64,000 nucleotides of DNA, from contig JACPPC010000006.1 of assembly GCA_016191225.1 (NCBI GenBank), positions 118,191 through 182,190 of the forward strand, written 5' to 3'. Positions 23,084-30,980 of this stretch are shown here, one piece after another (position 1 is the first letter of the stretch; every line of letters begins with the position of its first letter). A model generated the notes under the pieces. The model was given only the letters and a program-made list of their open reading frames with translations. It was not told where the DNA came from and did not search any database. Source of the DNA: Gemmatimonadota bacterium (lineage in GTDB: Bacteria; Gemmatimonadota; Gemmatimonadetes; Gemmatimonadales; Gemmatimonadaceae). Made by a program: the position numbers and the translations under genes.

Positions 23084-23144
23084 GATTATGCGTCGCCACG
23101 AACTCGCGCTCCCGATGCTCCGGCGGGAGCACGGTAGCATAATC
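23084..23144. repeat. Nested inverted repeat upstream of the Nudix gene
   Basis: GATTATGC (23084-23091) and GCATAATC (23137-23144) form a perfect outer arm pair. Inside lie GCTCCCG (23108-23114) and CGGGAGC (23124-23130), a second perfect pair. The outer arms are A+T-rich in a G+C-rich context. This 148-base gap between the PilB-like gene and the Nudix gene has no other feature. The repeat may fold in the Nudix mRNA leader or act as a protein-binding site. Confidence 0.5.
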
Positions 23145-23197
23145 GATTTGCATGTAATGACTTGGCAACAGGGCTGCTACCAGCCGGTGGCGAGGCG

Positions 23198-25573
23198 CTA
23201 GCCACGCTTCAGAAGCGCGTGGAGCCGCGCCGAGAGGGCACGGGGGCGGAACGGCTTCGTGAGGAAGTCGTCGGCACCGAACTCGAACACGCGCACTTCG
23301 GAGTCCTCGTCGCCCTTGGCAGTCAGGACCAGCACGGGCAGGCTCGCCGTCGCCGGGCGGGCTCGGATGTGGGTCAGCACGGCATAGCCGTCGAGCCTGG
23401 GGAGGTTCAGGTCCAGGACCACGATGTCGGGGGCGCTGCGGTCGATTTCGTCGAGGGCGGCAACCCCATCGCCGGCCTCCGTGACCTGGAAGCCCTCCCG
23501 CTCGAGGAGGTCCTTCACTACCCGGCGCAGGGGCTCCTCGTCCTCGACCAGGAGGACGGTGGTGACCAAGGGCGACTTGCCGTTGACCGGGGTGTCCTCG
23601 AGGAGCTCGAAGCTGGCGTCGGGGACGACCCCGGTGCCGCTGGCGGGCGTGCTGCGCGCCGACCCCCGGATGGGCACCGAGGGCATCCGCACCGGGGGGA
23701 TCGCCGGCGAGTGGATCGGGGTCGCCCCGGAGTCCCGGCGCCGCTCGGCCGGCGCCGGGGTCGCGATCGGGACATTGCTGATCGGCCCGCCCGGGGGCTC
23801 GACCGTGGACTGGGCCCCGGAGGTGCGCGGCATGGGCGGCGGGGGGAGGTCGACGGTCCGGATGGCCTGCGAAATCCTCCCTCCCTCGATCGGCACCTCG
23901 CACACGCGCAGCAGTTCCTCGATGCTGGTCGTCCCGGCCTTGACGTGCTGCAGGCCGGACTCGAACAGGCTCCGCATCCCCCCGTCGCGGGCGGCCTCGG
24001 CAATCCGATCCGCCGACTCGCCGTTGGAGATCCGGCGCTCGACTTCCGGCGTCACGAGCAGCACCTCGGCGATGGCGAGGCGCCCGCGGTAGCCGGTCAT
24101 GGCGCACTCCGGGCAGCCGACGCCGCGGTACAGGGACTGGCCTTGGTCGAAGTACCTTCGGGCGCGCTCGGGGACGACGTCGACGGCGGCCTCACGGCAG
24201 CTGAGGCAGAGCCGCCGGAGGAGGCGCTGGGCGAGGATCCCCTTGAGGGCGGTGGCGATCTTGTAGGTCTCGATGCCGACGTCGACGAGGCGCGTGACCG
24301 AGCTGGAGGCATCGATCGTGTGCAGCGTGGAGAGCACGAGGTGGCCGGTGAGCGAGGCCTGGACCGCGATCTGCGCCGCCTCGCGGTCGCGGATCTCGCC
24401 GATCAGCACCACGTCGGGGTCCTGGCGCAGGATGCTCTTGAGCGCGGACGCGTAGTTCAGGCCCGCCTTCTCGTTCACCTGCACCTGCACGATCCCCTGG
24501 AGCCGGTACTCCACCGGGTCCTCGATCGTGACGATGTTGACGCCGCGCTGCTGGATGGCGCGGATCATCGAGTAGAGCGTGGTCGTCTTGCCGGAGCCGG
24601 TCGGCCCCGTCACGAGCACGATTCCCTCCCGGGTATTGGTGAGGGAGCGGATGCGCTCCAGTTCGTCGGCGTTCATCCCCATCGCGTCGAGGGACAGGAC
24701 CGTGGCGCGCTGGTCGAGGATGCGGATGACGACCTTCTCGCCGTTCGACGCCGGCAGGGTGGAAACGCGCAGGTCGATGCGCACCCCGCTCACGGCGACG
24801 CGGGCGCGGCCGTCCTGCGGCCGCAGCCGGTCGGCGATGTCGAGTCCCGACATGATCTTGATCCGCGACACGAGCGGGATGCCGGCCGCGCGCGGGAGGC
24901 TCATCACCTGCCGCAGCACGCCGTCGATGCGGTACCGGACGGCGACGCCCCCCTCCTCGGGCTCGAGGTGGATGTCGCTCGCCCGCGACGCGATCCCCTC
25001 GGCCACGATGTGGTCCACCAGCCGGATGACCGGCCGCTCGGCCGCGCGATCGGGCGAGAGGTCGAGGTCGTCCTGCGTGATCTCGTCGGAGATCGACTCC
25101 AGTTCGTACTTGTTGGTGACGTTCTCGAGGATCTTCTCGACCGCGTTCTCGGGCCGGTAGATCTCGTCGATGCGCTCGGCGAGGCGAAGCGGCGAGGCCA
25201 GCGACATGCGCACGGTGCGGCCGAGGGCGAAGGCGAGGGTCTTCTCGCAATCGAGGTCGTGCGGGTCGGCGGTGGCGATGTCGAGCACGGAGTCGGTGAT
25301 CGCCAGCGGCACGATGCGGTACTTGCGGGCCAGCGCCTCGGGCACGAGCTCCTTGGCCTGCTGGCTGACCGTGGCGAGGTTGGCAACCTTCATCCGGAAG
25401 CGCTGCGCCAGCGCCGAGAGGATATCATCCTCGCTGATCAGCTGCCGCTTGACCGCGGTTTCCCAGTAGCTGTTCTCCTGCAGGCCCGTGACCATCTGCG
25501 CGACAGACTCCTTGGGCAGGAGTCCCTCGAGGGTGGGAAGGATCCACTCGTCGCGGACGGACTTCGAGGCCAT
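23198..25573 (-). CDS. GspE/PilB-type secretion ATPase fused to a response-regulator receiver domain
   Basis: 791 aa. Residues about 20-150 are the type II secretion ATPase N-domain (MshEN-like). Residues about 180-570 are the motor, with GPTGSGKTTT (Walker A, near residue 320), an Asp box (IVTIEDPVEY), Walker B (DPDVVLIGEIRDREA), a His box (GHLVLSTLHTIDA) and the tetracysteine zinc loop (CLSC and CPEC). A Pro/Ser-rich linker of about 80 residues follows. Residues about 670-791 are a CheY-like receiver: VLLVEDEE acidic pair, phosphoacceptor Asp721 (VVLDLNLP), a Thr/Lys end (TKPF). The motor powers pilus or pseudopilus assembly, and the receiver implies control by phosphorylation. ATG 25573 is chosen because an upstream TTG only adds a Pro-rich stretch. 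No pilus genes are nearby. Confidence 0.9.
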   Translation of the reverse strand: MASKSVRDEWILPTLEGLLPKESVAQMVTGLQENSYWETAVKRQLISEDDILSALAQRFRMKVANLATVSQQAKELVPEALARKYRIVPLAITDSVLDIATADPHDLDCEKTLAFALGRTVRMSLASPLRLAERIDEIYRPENAVEKILENVTNKYELESISDEITQDDLDLSPDRAAERPVIRLVDHIVAEGIASRASDIHLEPEEGGVAVRYRIDGVLRQVMSLPRAAGIPLVSRIKIMSGLDIADRLRPQDGRARVAVSGVRIDLRVSTLPASNGEKVVIRILDQRATVLSLDAMGMNADELERIRSLTNTREGIVLVTGPTGSGKTTTLYSMIRAIQQRGVNIVTIEDPVEYRLQGIVQVQVNEKAGLNYASALKSILRQDPDVVLIGEIRDREAAQIAVQASLTGHLVLSTLHTIDASSSVTRLVDVGIETYKIATALKGILAQRLLRRLCLSCREAAVDVVPERARRYFDQGQSLYRGVGCPECAMTGYRGRLAIAEVLLVTPEVERRISNGESADRIAEAARDGGMRSLFESGLQHVKAGTTSIEELLRVCEVPIEGGRISQAIRTVDLPPPPMPRTSGAQSTVEPPGGPISNVPIATPAPAERRRDSGATPIHSPAIPPVRMPSVPIRGSARSTPASGTGVVPDASFELLEDTPVNGKSPLVTTVLLVEDEEPLRRVVKDLLEREGFQVTEAGDGVAALDEIDRSAPDIVVLDLNLPRLDGYAVLTHIRARPATASLPVLVLTAKGDEDSEVRVFEFGADDFLTKPFRPRALSARLHALLKRG

Positions 25574-25710
25574 GGTCGGGGCTGGGGTGGGCGGCGCACG
25601 GCAGGGTGTCCCCAAGCCGAAAACTGGCCGGGGACACACCGCCACGCTAGCACGAACTGCGACCGCGGGTGTTGTTTTCCTTGCATGAACGACGCATCAC
25701 CGGACAACTC

Positions 25711-27285
25711 GTGACGCCCCCGCCCCGCCCCGCCGCCGCGCCCGCGCATCCGGACTTCGAGACGTTCCGTGCGCGCGCCGCGCGCGGCGGCCTGGTTCCC
25801 GTCTGGCGCGACGGCCTGCTCGATACCGAGACGCCCGTCACCGCGTTCGCGAAGTTGCGGCGCGGGGCGTTCGCCTTCCTCCTCGAGTCGGCGCCCGCGG
25901 GCGGCGAGGCCTGGTCGCGGTACACCTTCCTCGGCACCGAGCCCCGGGGCGGCTGGCGGCTGCGCGACGGCGCGGTGCAGGACTGGCTGCCCGGCGCGGG
26001 CTGGCAGCCCCCGCGGCGTCCGGCGGACCCGCTCGCGGACCTCCAGGCGCTGGTCGAGCGCCACCCGCCGGTGGAGGCGCCGGAACTCGGCGCCTTCTGG
26101 TCGGGCGCCGTCGGGTACCTGGGCTACGACGTGGTACGCCACCTCGAGCGGCTGCCGTCGCCGCCCCCGCGCACCCTCGACGTCCCCGACGCGCTGTTCC
26201 TGTTCACCGGCGTGATGGTGATCCTCGACAACCTGCGCAGCGAGGCGCGGGTGGTGGCCGCGGTGCCGGTCGAGGCCGGCGCGCCGGAGGCGGCCCTCCG
26301 CGCGCAGTACGACGCCGCGGTGGCGTCGCTCGACGCCACGATGGCGCGGCTGGCCGCGCCATTGCCGGTCGCCCCCCTCGCGCTGGCGCGCGATGCCGCG
26401 CCGGCCACGGGCCGGTCGGGCATCTCGCGCGCGGCCTTCGAGGCCGGCGTGGCGCGGATCAAGGAGTACATCCTCGCCGGGGACTGCTTCCAGGTGCTGC
26501 TGTCGCGGCGGGTGACCGTGGCGCACGACTTCGACACCATGCACCTGTATCGCGCGCTCCGGGCGCTCAACCCGAGCCCGTACATGTACCACCTCGTGCT
26601 CGACGGGGTGGAGCTCGTCGGCAGCTCGCCGGAGCTGCTCGTGCGCGTCGCCGAAGGGCGCGTCACCGTGCGCCCGATCGCCGGCACGCGGCCACGGGGT
26701 GCGACCCCTGCCGCCGATGCGGCGCTGGCGGCGGAACTCCTCGCCGACGAGAAGGAACGCGCCGAGCACGTGATGCTGGTCGACCTCGGGCGAAACGACG
26801 TGGGGCGGGTGGCGCAGTACGGCTCGGTGCAGGTCACGGACTTCATGACGGTCGAGCGCTACTCGCACGTCCACCACATCGTGAGCCAGGTGGAGGGCGC
26901 GCTCCGGCCCGGGCTGGGCGCGATCGACGTCTTCCGGGCGACCTTTCCCGCCGGAACCATGACCGGCGCGCCCAAGGTGCGCGCGATGGAGATCATCGAC
27001 GAGCTGGAGCCCGAGCGCCGCGGCCCGTACGCCGGTGCCGTGGGCTACATCGCCGCCGGCGCACAGCGGATGGACCTCGCGATCGCGATCCGCACCTGCG
27101 TCGTCGCCAACGGCGAGGCGTCGGTGCAGACGGGCGCCGGGATCGTGGCGGACTCGGTGCCGGCGAGCGAGTGGGTGGAGACGGAGAGCAAGGTGCGGGC
27201 GGTGCTGACGGCGATCGGGCGGGTGCGGCAGCGAGGGATGAACCGAACGGAAACGACTGGAACAGATGCGGACGCGGTGCGGTAG
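25711..27285 (+). CDS. trpE: Anthranilate synthase component I
   Basis: Converts chorismate and ammonia or glutamine nitrogen to anthranilate, the first step of tryptophan synthesis. About 524 aa. LLESA near residue 50 is the tryptophan feedback site. The catalytic domain has GDCFQVLLSRR, SPYMYHL, GSSPELLVRV, RPIAGTRPRGAT and AGTMTGAPKVRAMEIIDELEP, the chorismate- and magnesium-binding motifs. The start is uncertain: GTG at 25711 or GTG at 25669 (14 more residues), neither with a clear ribosome site. The GTG at 25711 overlaps the stop of a nine-codon ATG frame (25685-25714). No trpG is adjacent. Confidence 0.93.
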   Translation: MTPPPRPAAAPAHPDFETFRARAARGGLVPVWRDGLLDTETPVTAFAKLRRGAFAFLLESAPAGGEAWSRYTFLGTEPRGGWRLRDGAVQDWLPGAGWQPPRRPADPLADLQALVERHPPVEAPELGAFWSGAVGYLGYDVVRHLERLPSPPPRTLDVPDALFLFTGVMVILDNLRSEARVVAAVPVEAGAPEAALRAQYDAAVASLDATMARLAAPLPVAPLALARDAAPATGRSGISRAAFEAGVARIKEYILAGDCFQVLLSRRVTVAHDFDTMHLYRALRALNPSPYMYHLVLDGVELVGSSPELLVRVAEGRVTVRPIAGTRPRGATPAADAALAAELLADEKERAEHVMLVDLGRNDVGRVAQYGSVQVTDFMTVERYSHVHHIVSQVEGALRPGLGAIDVFRATFPAGTMTGAPKVRAMEIIDELEPERRGPYAGAVGYIAAGAQRMDLAIAIRTCVVANGEASVQTGAGIVADSVPASEWVETESKVRAVLTAIGRVRQRGMNRTETTGTDADAVR

Positions 27286-27289
27286 GAAC

Positions 27290-27327
27290 TCTGGCGACCC
27301 TTGACCTGACGTCAGACTATCGCCAGA
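27290..27327. repeat. Nested palindrome after trpE
   Basis: TCTGGCGA (27290-27297) and TCGCCAGA (27320-27327) are perfect inverted arms; within them CTGACGTCAG (27306-27315) is a perfect 10-base palindrome. It begins five bases after the trpE stop and lies 63 bases before the next start. It could end trpE transcription, though it lacks a T-run, or serve as an operator for the secreted protease gene. Confidence 0.5.
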
Positions 27328-27390
27328 CATTTCCAAGGAAGATCGCGGGCGACGATGCCGGCGAAACGTGATTGACCCGCGAGGTGTCAC

Positions 27391-28731
27391 TTGCGAGTTC
27401 ACGTCCTTATCGCGGCGCTCGTCCTGAGCGCCTGCGGGCGCGATCCCAGCACGCCGATCGCCCCTCCCCATCGGTCTGGCGCGCGCTCGATAGTCGAGGC
27501 AGTCCGCCCCGTCGACGAGACACGCGAGGACGCGCTCACCCGCGAAATACTCGCGCTCGAGCGCGACGTTCCTGGGCTCGGCGGGGTGTTTTGGGACGAC
27601 TCGGGCCGGCTAACCATCAAGAGAGTGGGTGGGCAGATCAGCCCTAGCGAGTGGAGCACAGTGGCTGCTTTTGCCCGTTCCCGGAAGCATCCGGCGGATC
27701 CGCTGAAGATCGACGTCCCAAGAGTCTCGCTGTCGCAACTCGAGTTCAGTCGATTGGTGAGTTACCGGCAGTCGGTGTCCGATCATCTCGCCTCCATGCT
27801 CGCGGGCATAGGGATTGCCGACCGTTCAGGCCGAGTTCTCGTCACCACTCGGGCCGGCGTATCCGCCGTGCAGCTTCTCACGGCTGCCGCGAGCATTGGC
27901 GTCGATTCTGCGGCGCTCCTGGTCAGTGAAGCAAGCAGTTCCTCGCTCACCCTCGATCAGTCCACTGGCCTTCTCACAAATCAGATTCGGCCACTTGTTG
28001 CCGGACTACAGTTTCGGGAGGCTACCGGGAATCCACCCGGTTGCACCCTGGGAGCACTCGCAAGAAAGTTCAGCGTCGGTGACACGCTATATGCCATCAG
28101 CGCGCTGCACTGCGCTCGCGGCACACCGCTGAGCGTGCCCCCCTCGGATACGGCATGGGCATGGCTGCAGCCGGGCGCGGCAGGACCGACAGTCGGTCAC
28201 GATGTCGCTCGGCCGATCGTCTTCACCTCGGCGATGACTTGGGGCGATTGCGCCGTCGACGCAACGCGACCCTACTGCATTCGGGCGGAGGCCGTACTGG
28301 TAGCGCTCAATCGCCTGCCCGCGACGGATGTCCGAATGGGCTACGTCGCCATGGCGGGGATTTCTTCCCTGTCCTTTTCGACTGCAGACCTCATCACCGG
28401 TACGTCCTCATTGCTCGCGGGGACGGAAGTCGACCTGGCCGGCTCGGTGAGCGGTCGCCAGCCGCTGGTCATCGAATTGCCGCGCTACGACCACGTGTCT
28501 CTGGCGTGGGGCGGTCAGTATTGGGTTCGGCATTCCTTCGCGACGCGATCTCGAGCCGTACGCGGAACCGCGGACGTGGCGAACCCTGGCGACAGCGGGG
28601 CGCCTGACTTCGTGCGGCAGGGATTCTTCCCCGGAAGCCCGGGATTGGTAGGGATTCACAACGCTGAGCTTTCCGGTCTCCCAGTGAACTGCTATCGCTG
28701 CAAGATCTTCCTTAGGAATCAGGATTTGTGA
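27391..28731 (+). CDS. Lipoprotein with streptogrisin-like (S1) serine protease domain
   Basis: 446 aa. MRVHVLIAALVLSAC is a lipoprotein signal with lipobox LSAC. Residues about 35-200 resemble a prosegment. The C-terminal half has chymotrypsin-fold marks: CTLGALARKF and YAISALHC (candidate His240), GDCAVD (candidate Asp286 or Asp290), and NPGDSGAPDF (candidate Ser402), where the usual GDSGGP is GDSGAP. So it is probably an envelope-anchored protease; the second Gly change may alter activity. TTG start at 27391 is supported by GAGGTG 5 bases upstream and by the signal peptide. Codons here are visibly less G+C-rich than in neighbours, suggesting transfer. I infer family from motifs only. Confidence 0.7.
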   Translation: MRVHVLIAALVLSACGRDPSTPIAPPHRSGARSIVEAVRPVDETREDALTREILALERDVPGLGGVFWDDSGRLTIKRVGGQISPSEWSTVAAFARSRKHPADPLKIDVPRVSLSQLEFSRLVSYRQSVSDHLASMLAGIGIADRSGRVLVTTRAGVSAVQLLTAAASIGVDSAALLVSEASSSSLTLDQSTGLLTNQIRPLVAGLQFREATGNPPGCTLGALARKFSVGDTLYAISALHCARGTPLSVPPSDTAWAWLQPGAAGPTVGHDVARPIVFTSAMTWGDCAVDATRPYCIRAEAVLVALNRLPATDVRMGYVAMAGISSLSFSTADLITGTSSLLAGTEVDLAGSVSGRQPLVIELPRYDHVSLAWGGQYWVRHSFATRSRAVRGTADVANPGDSGAPDFVRQGFFPGSPGLVGIHNAELSGLPVNCYRCKIFLRNQDL

Positions 28732-28832
28732 TGCGTTCTTGACGCAAGTCCACATGCAACTGAACTCGAGTATCGACTACGTCCTCGGTGACCTCGGCAC
28801 CGGGCGGTCAATTCTGCCTTGAGGGTGAACCG

Positions 28833-29357
28833 ATGCGAATCAGGACGATCCGTTGTGCGGCCTGCCACGCTGCCGCCACAGTGACCCTCAGAGATGGCGC
28901 CAAGCGATTCTTCTCCGAACCTCGCCTCTCGCTTCTCGCGGCGATCGCGCTCTCGTGGTCCTGCTCCTCGCCCACCGCGCAGCAGGATCCGCCGCCCCCG
29001 GCAGAGGTCGGAACGATCACATGGTACGGCGCCTCGGCGGTTCCTGCGCTCGTACAACTCCCCGACTCGCTCGGTCCCGGCGCCACTGCGATTGTGGTTC
29101 GGACGATTGGCGGCAACTGCGATTCGCCCGCTGGCGCCACCGTCACCATCGGCGCCGACGCGGCGTTCGTTGTTGTTCCGCTCGACGCGCGCGCCACGGG
29201 AGGTTGCACGAATGGCACGAGCGCGATCGAACATTCGGTGAGCATCGACGTGCCGAGCACACTCAGGCGCGTCCGACTGGTCGTACGCGGGCGTGCATTG
29301 CCCGAAGACCGCTGGACGCAAGTGGAGTACATCATCCCGGTTCGAAGCGCGCCTTGA
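28833..29357 (+). CDS. Secreted hypothetical protein
   Basis: 174 aa, no family recognised. ATG 28833 follows GAGGGTG by 6 bases, and is preferred over an upstream start at 28788. An N-terminal basic stretch (28 residues) is followed by the hydrophobic LSLLAAIALSWSC, which looks like an atypical lipoprotein or Sec signal, then a Pro-rich linker. The mature part is beta-rich (VGTITWYG, GATAIVVRTIGGNCDSP, AAFVVVPLDA) and has two cysteines spaced for a disulfide, like a small Ig-like domain. It shares the lower G+C composition of the preceding lipoprotein gene and may have arrived with it. Confidence 0.65.
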   Translation: MRIRTIRCAACHAAATVTLRDGAKRFFSEPRLSLLAAIALSWSCSSPTAQQDPPPPAEVGTITWYGASAVPALVQLPDSLGPGATAIVVRTIGGNCDSPAGATVTIGADAAFVVVPLDARATGGCTNGTSAIEHSVSIDVPSTLRRVRLVVRGRALPEDRWTQVEYIIPVRSAP

Positions 29358-29463
29358 AGCTGCTCGTGCCGCGGACCTGCCCTCGGGCTCCCGGCATGCA
29401 GACGGCCGGTCGGCGAGGTTTCCGCCCTTCTCTCCCCGCGCTGGCGTCGGCGACCTGACTCAG

Positions 29464-30903
29464 CTACAGCAGCGGACTGACGAGTCGCGCCACATTCTGC
29501 ACGGCCTTCATCGTCCACGGGCGCCCATCCCAGCGGTCGCGCTCCAGCGGCTCGGCCTTGCCGATCGTCCGGTCGGCCTCGGCGCGCAGCTGCGACGCCA
29601 CGCCGGCGTCGTAGCAGACCACGCTCATCTCGGCGTTCAGCCGGAACGACCGGATGTCGAGGTTGCTCGACCCGATCACCGCGATCGCGTCGTCGATGGC
29701 GGCGTACTTGGCGTGCAGGAACCGCTCCTGTACCCTGTGCACGTGCACCCCGCCCTCGAGCAGCTCCTCGTAGTACGACTCCTGCGCGAGCGCGACGAGT
29801 TGCGAGTCGAGCTGCCGGGAGACGACCAGGTCCACCCGCACCCCGCGCATCACGGCCGTCTGCAGCGCGAGGGTCAGCGCCTCGTCGGGAATGAAGTACG
29901 GCGTCGTGAGCACCACCCGCCGGTGGGCGCCGTGCACCAGCGCCACCAGCAACCGCAGGTAGGTCCCCGACGGGAAGGCCGGGCCACTCGGGAGCACCTG
30001 CGCGGCGATCTCGCCCCGTGGCCCGGGTGCCGGCCAGATCGCCGGGTCGTCCAGCAGCTCGTCGCTCTCCACGTACCAGTCCGCCACGAAGCAGGCCTGG
30101 AGCTGGAGCACGATCGGCCCCTCGAGGCGGATCACCATCTCGTCGTTCCACAATTCGTCGTCGCCGAACGAGTCCACGATGTTCTGCGAGCCGGTGTATC
30201 CGATGACGCCGTCGATCACCGCGATCTTGCGGTGGTTGCGCAGGTCGAACCGGGCCGCCTTGCGCCGGAAGACGCCGAGGGGGAGGGTCTCGTGGGCCTC
30301 GACCTTGGCGGCGCGGAGGCGCGGCAGGAGCCGGCGCAGGGTCCGCGAACCGGTTCCCACGGTGTCGATCAGGACGCGGCAGGCCACGCCCCGCGCCGCC
30401 GCCCGCGCAAGGGCCTCGGAGACGCGCCTTCCCGTGGCGTCGTCCTCGAAGATGTAGAACAGGAGGTGCACGTGGCGCGCCGCCCGGTCGATGTCGGTCA
30501 CCAGCCGGTCCACCGTCCCGTCGTAGTCCGGCAGCAACTCGGCGGCGTTGCCGCCGACGATCGGCATGTGGCCGAGGCGCTCGGCCAGTCGCACGGCCCG
30601 CTCGAACTCCGGCCGGAGCTCCGGCGCCCCGACGTGCGGGTCGCCGCGCAGAAGCATGGCGAGCCGCTCGAGGTGCCCCCGCAGTCGCGCGAACTGCTCC
30701 TCGCGCGCCCGCGGCAGCCGGGTGCTGCCGATCAGCAGGTACGCCACCAGCCCGATCCACGGGAAGGCGAAGATGAACAGCAGCCAGGCCATCGCCGCCG
30801 TGGGACCGCGCCGCATGGGCACGATCGCCACCATCACCAGGCGGATCGCCCAGTCGGTGGCCACGAACAGTTCCGCCCAGAACGAGGGGAGGGGCCAGGC
30901 CAC
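29464..30903 (-). CDS. cls: Cardiolipin synthase (phospholipase D family)
   Basis: Joins two phosphatidylglycerols into cardiolipin at the inner membrane. 479 aa: two N-terminal membrane helices (about 10-32 and 37-58), then two phospholipase D domains. The HKD motifs are NHRKIAVIDGVIGYTGSQN and FLHAKYAAIDDAIAVIGSSN, both complete, each followed by the GS(x)N strand. TPYFIPDEAL is the conserved Cls segment. GTG start at 30903. It is divergent from the FHA-cyclase gene with a 77-base gap. Confidence 0.93.
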   Translation of the reverse strand: MAWPLPSFWAELFVATDWAIRLVMVAIVPMRRGPTAAMAWLLFIFAFPWIGLVAYLLIGSTRLPRAREEQFARLRGHLERLAMLLRGDPHVGAPELRPEFERAVRLAERLGHMPIVGGNAAELLPDYDGTVDRLVTDIDRAARHVHLLFYIFEDDATGRRVSEALARAAARGVACRVLIDTVGTGSRTLRRLLPRLRAAKVEAHETLPLGVFRRKAARFDLRNHRKIAVIDGVIGYTGSQNIVDSFGDDELWNDEMVIRLEGPIVLQLQACFVADWYVESDELLDDPAIWPAPGPRGEIAAQVLPSGPAFPSGTYLRLLVALVHGAHRRVVLTTPYFIPDEALTLALQTAVMRGVRVDLVVSRQLDSQLVALAQESYYEELLEGGVHVHRVQERFLHAKYAAIDDAIAVIGSSNLDIRSFRLNAEMSVVCYDAGVASQLRAEADRTIGKAEPLERDRWDGRPWTMKAVQNVARLVSPLL

Positions 30904-30980
30904 GCGGAAGTGGGCGTTGGGGTGTGCGGCGGGGGGGCAGCTAGGCGGGCGGCCCGCCGAGCGCCATATTTCCGGAACGG

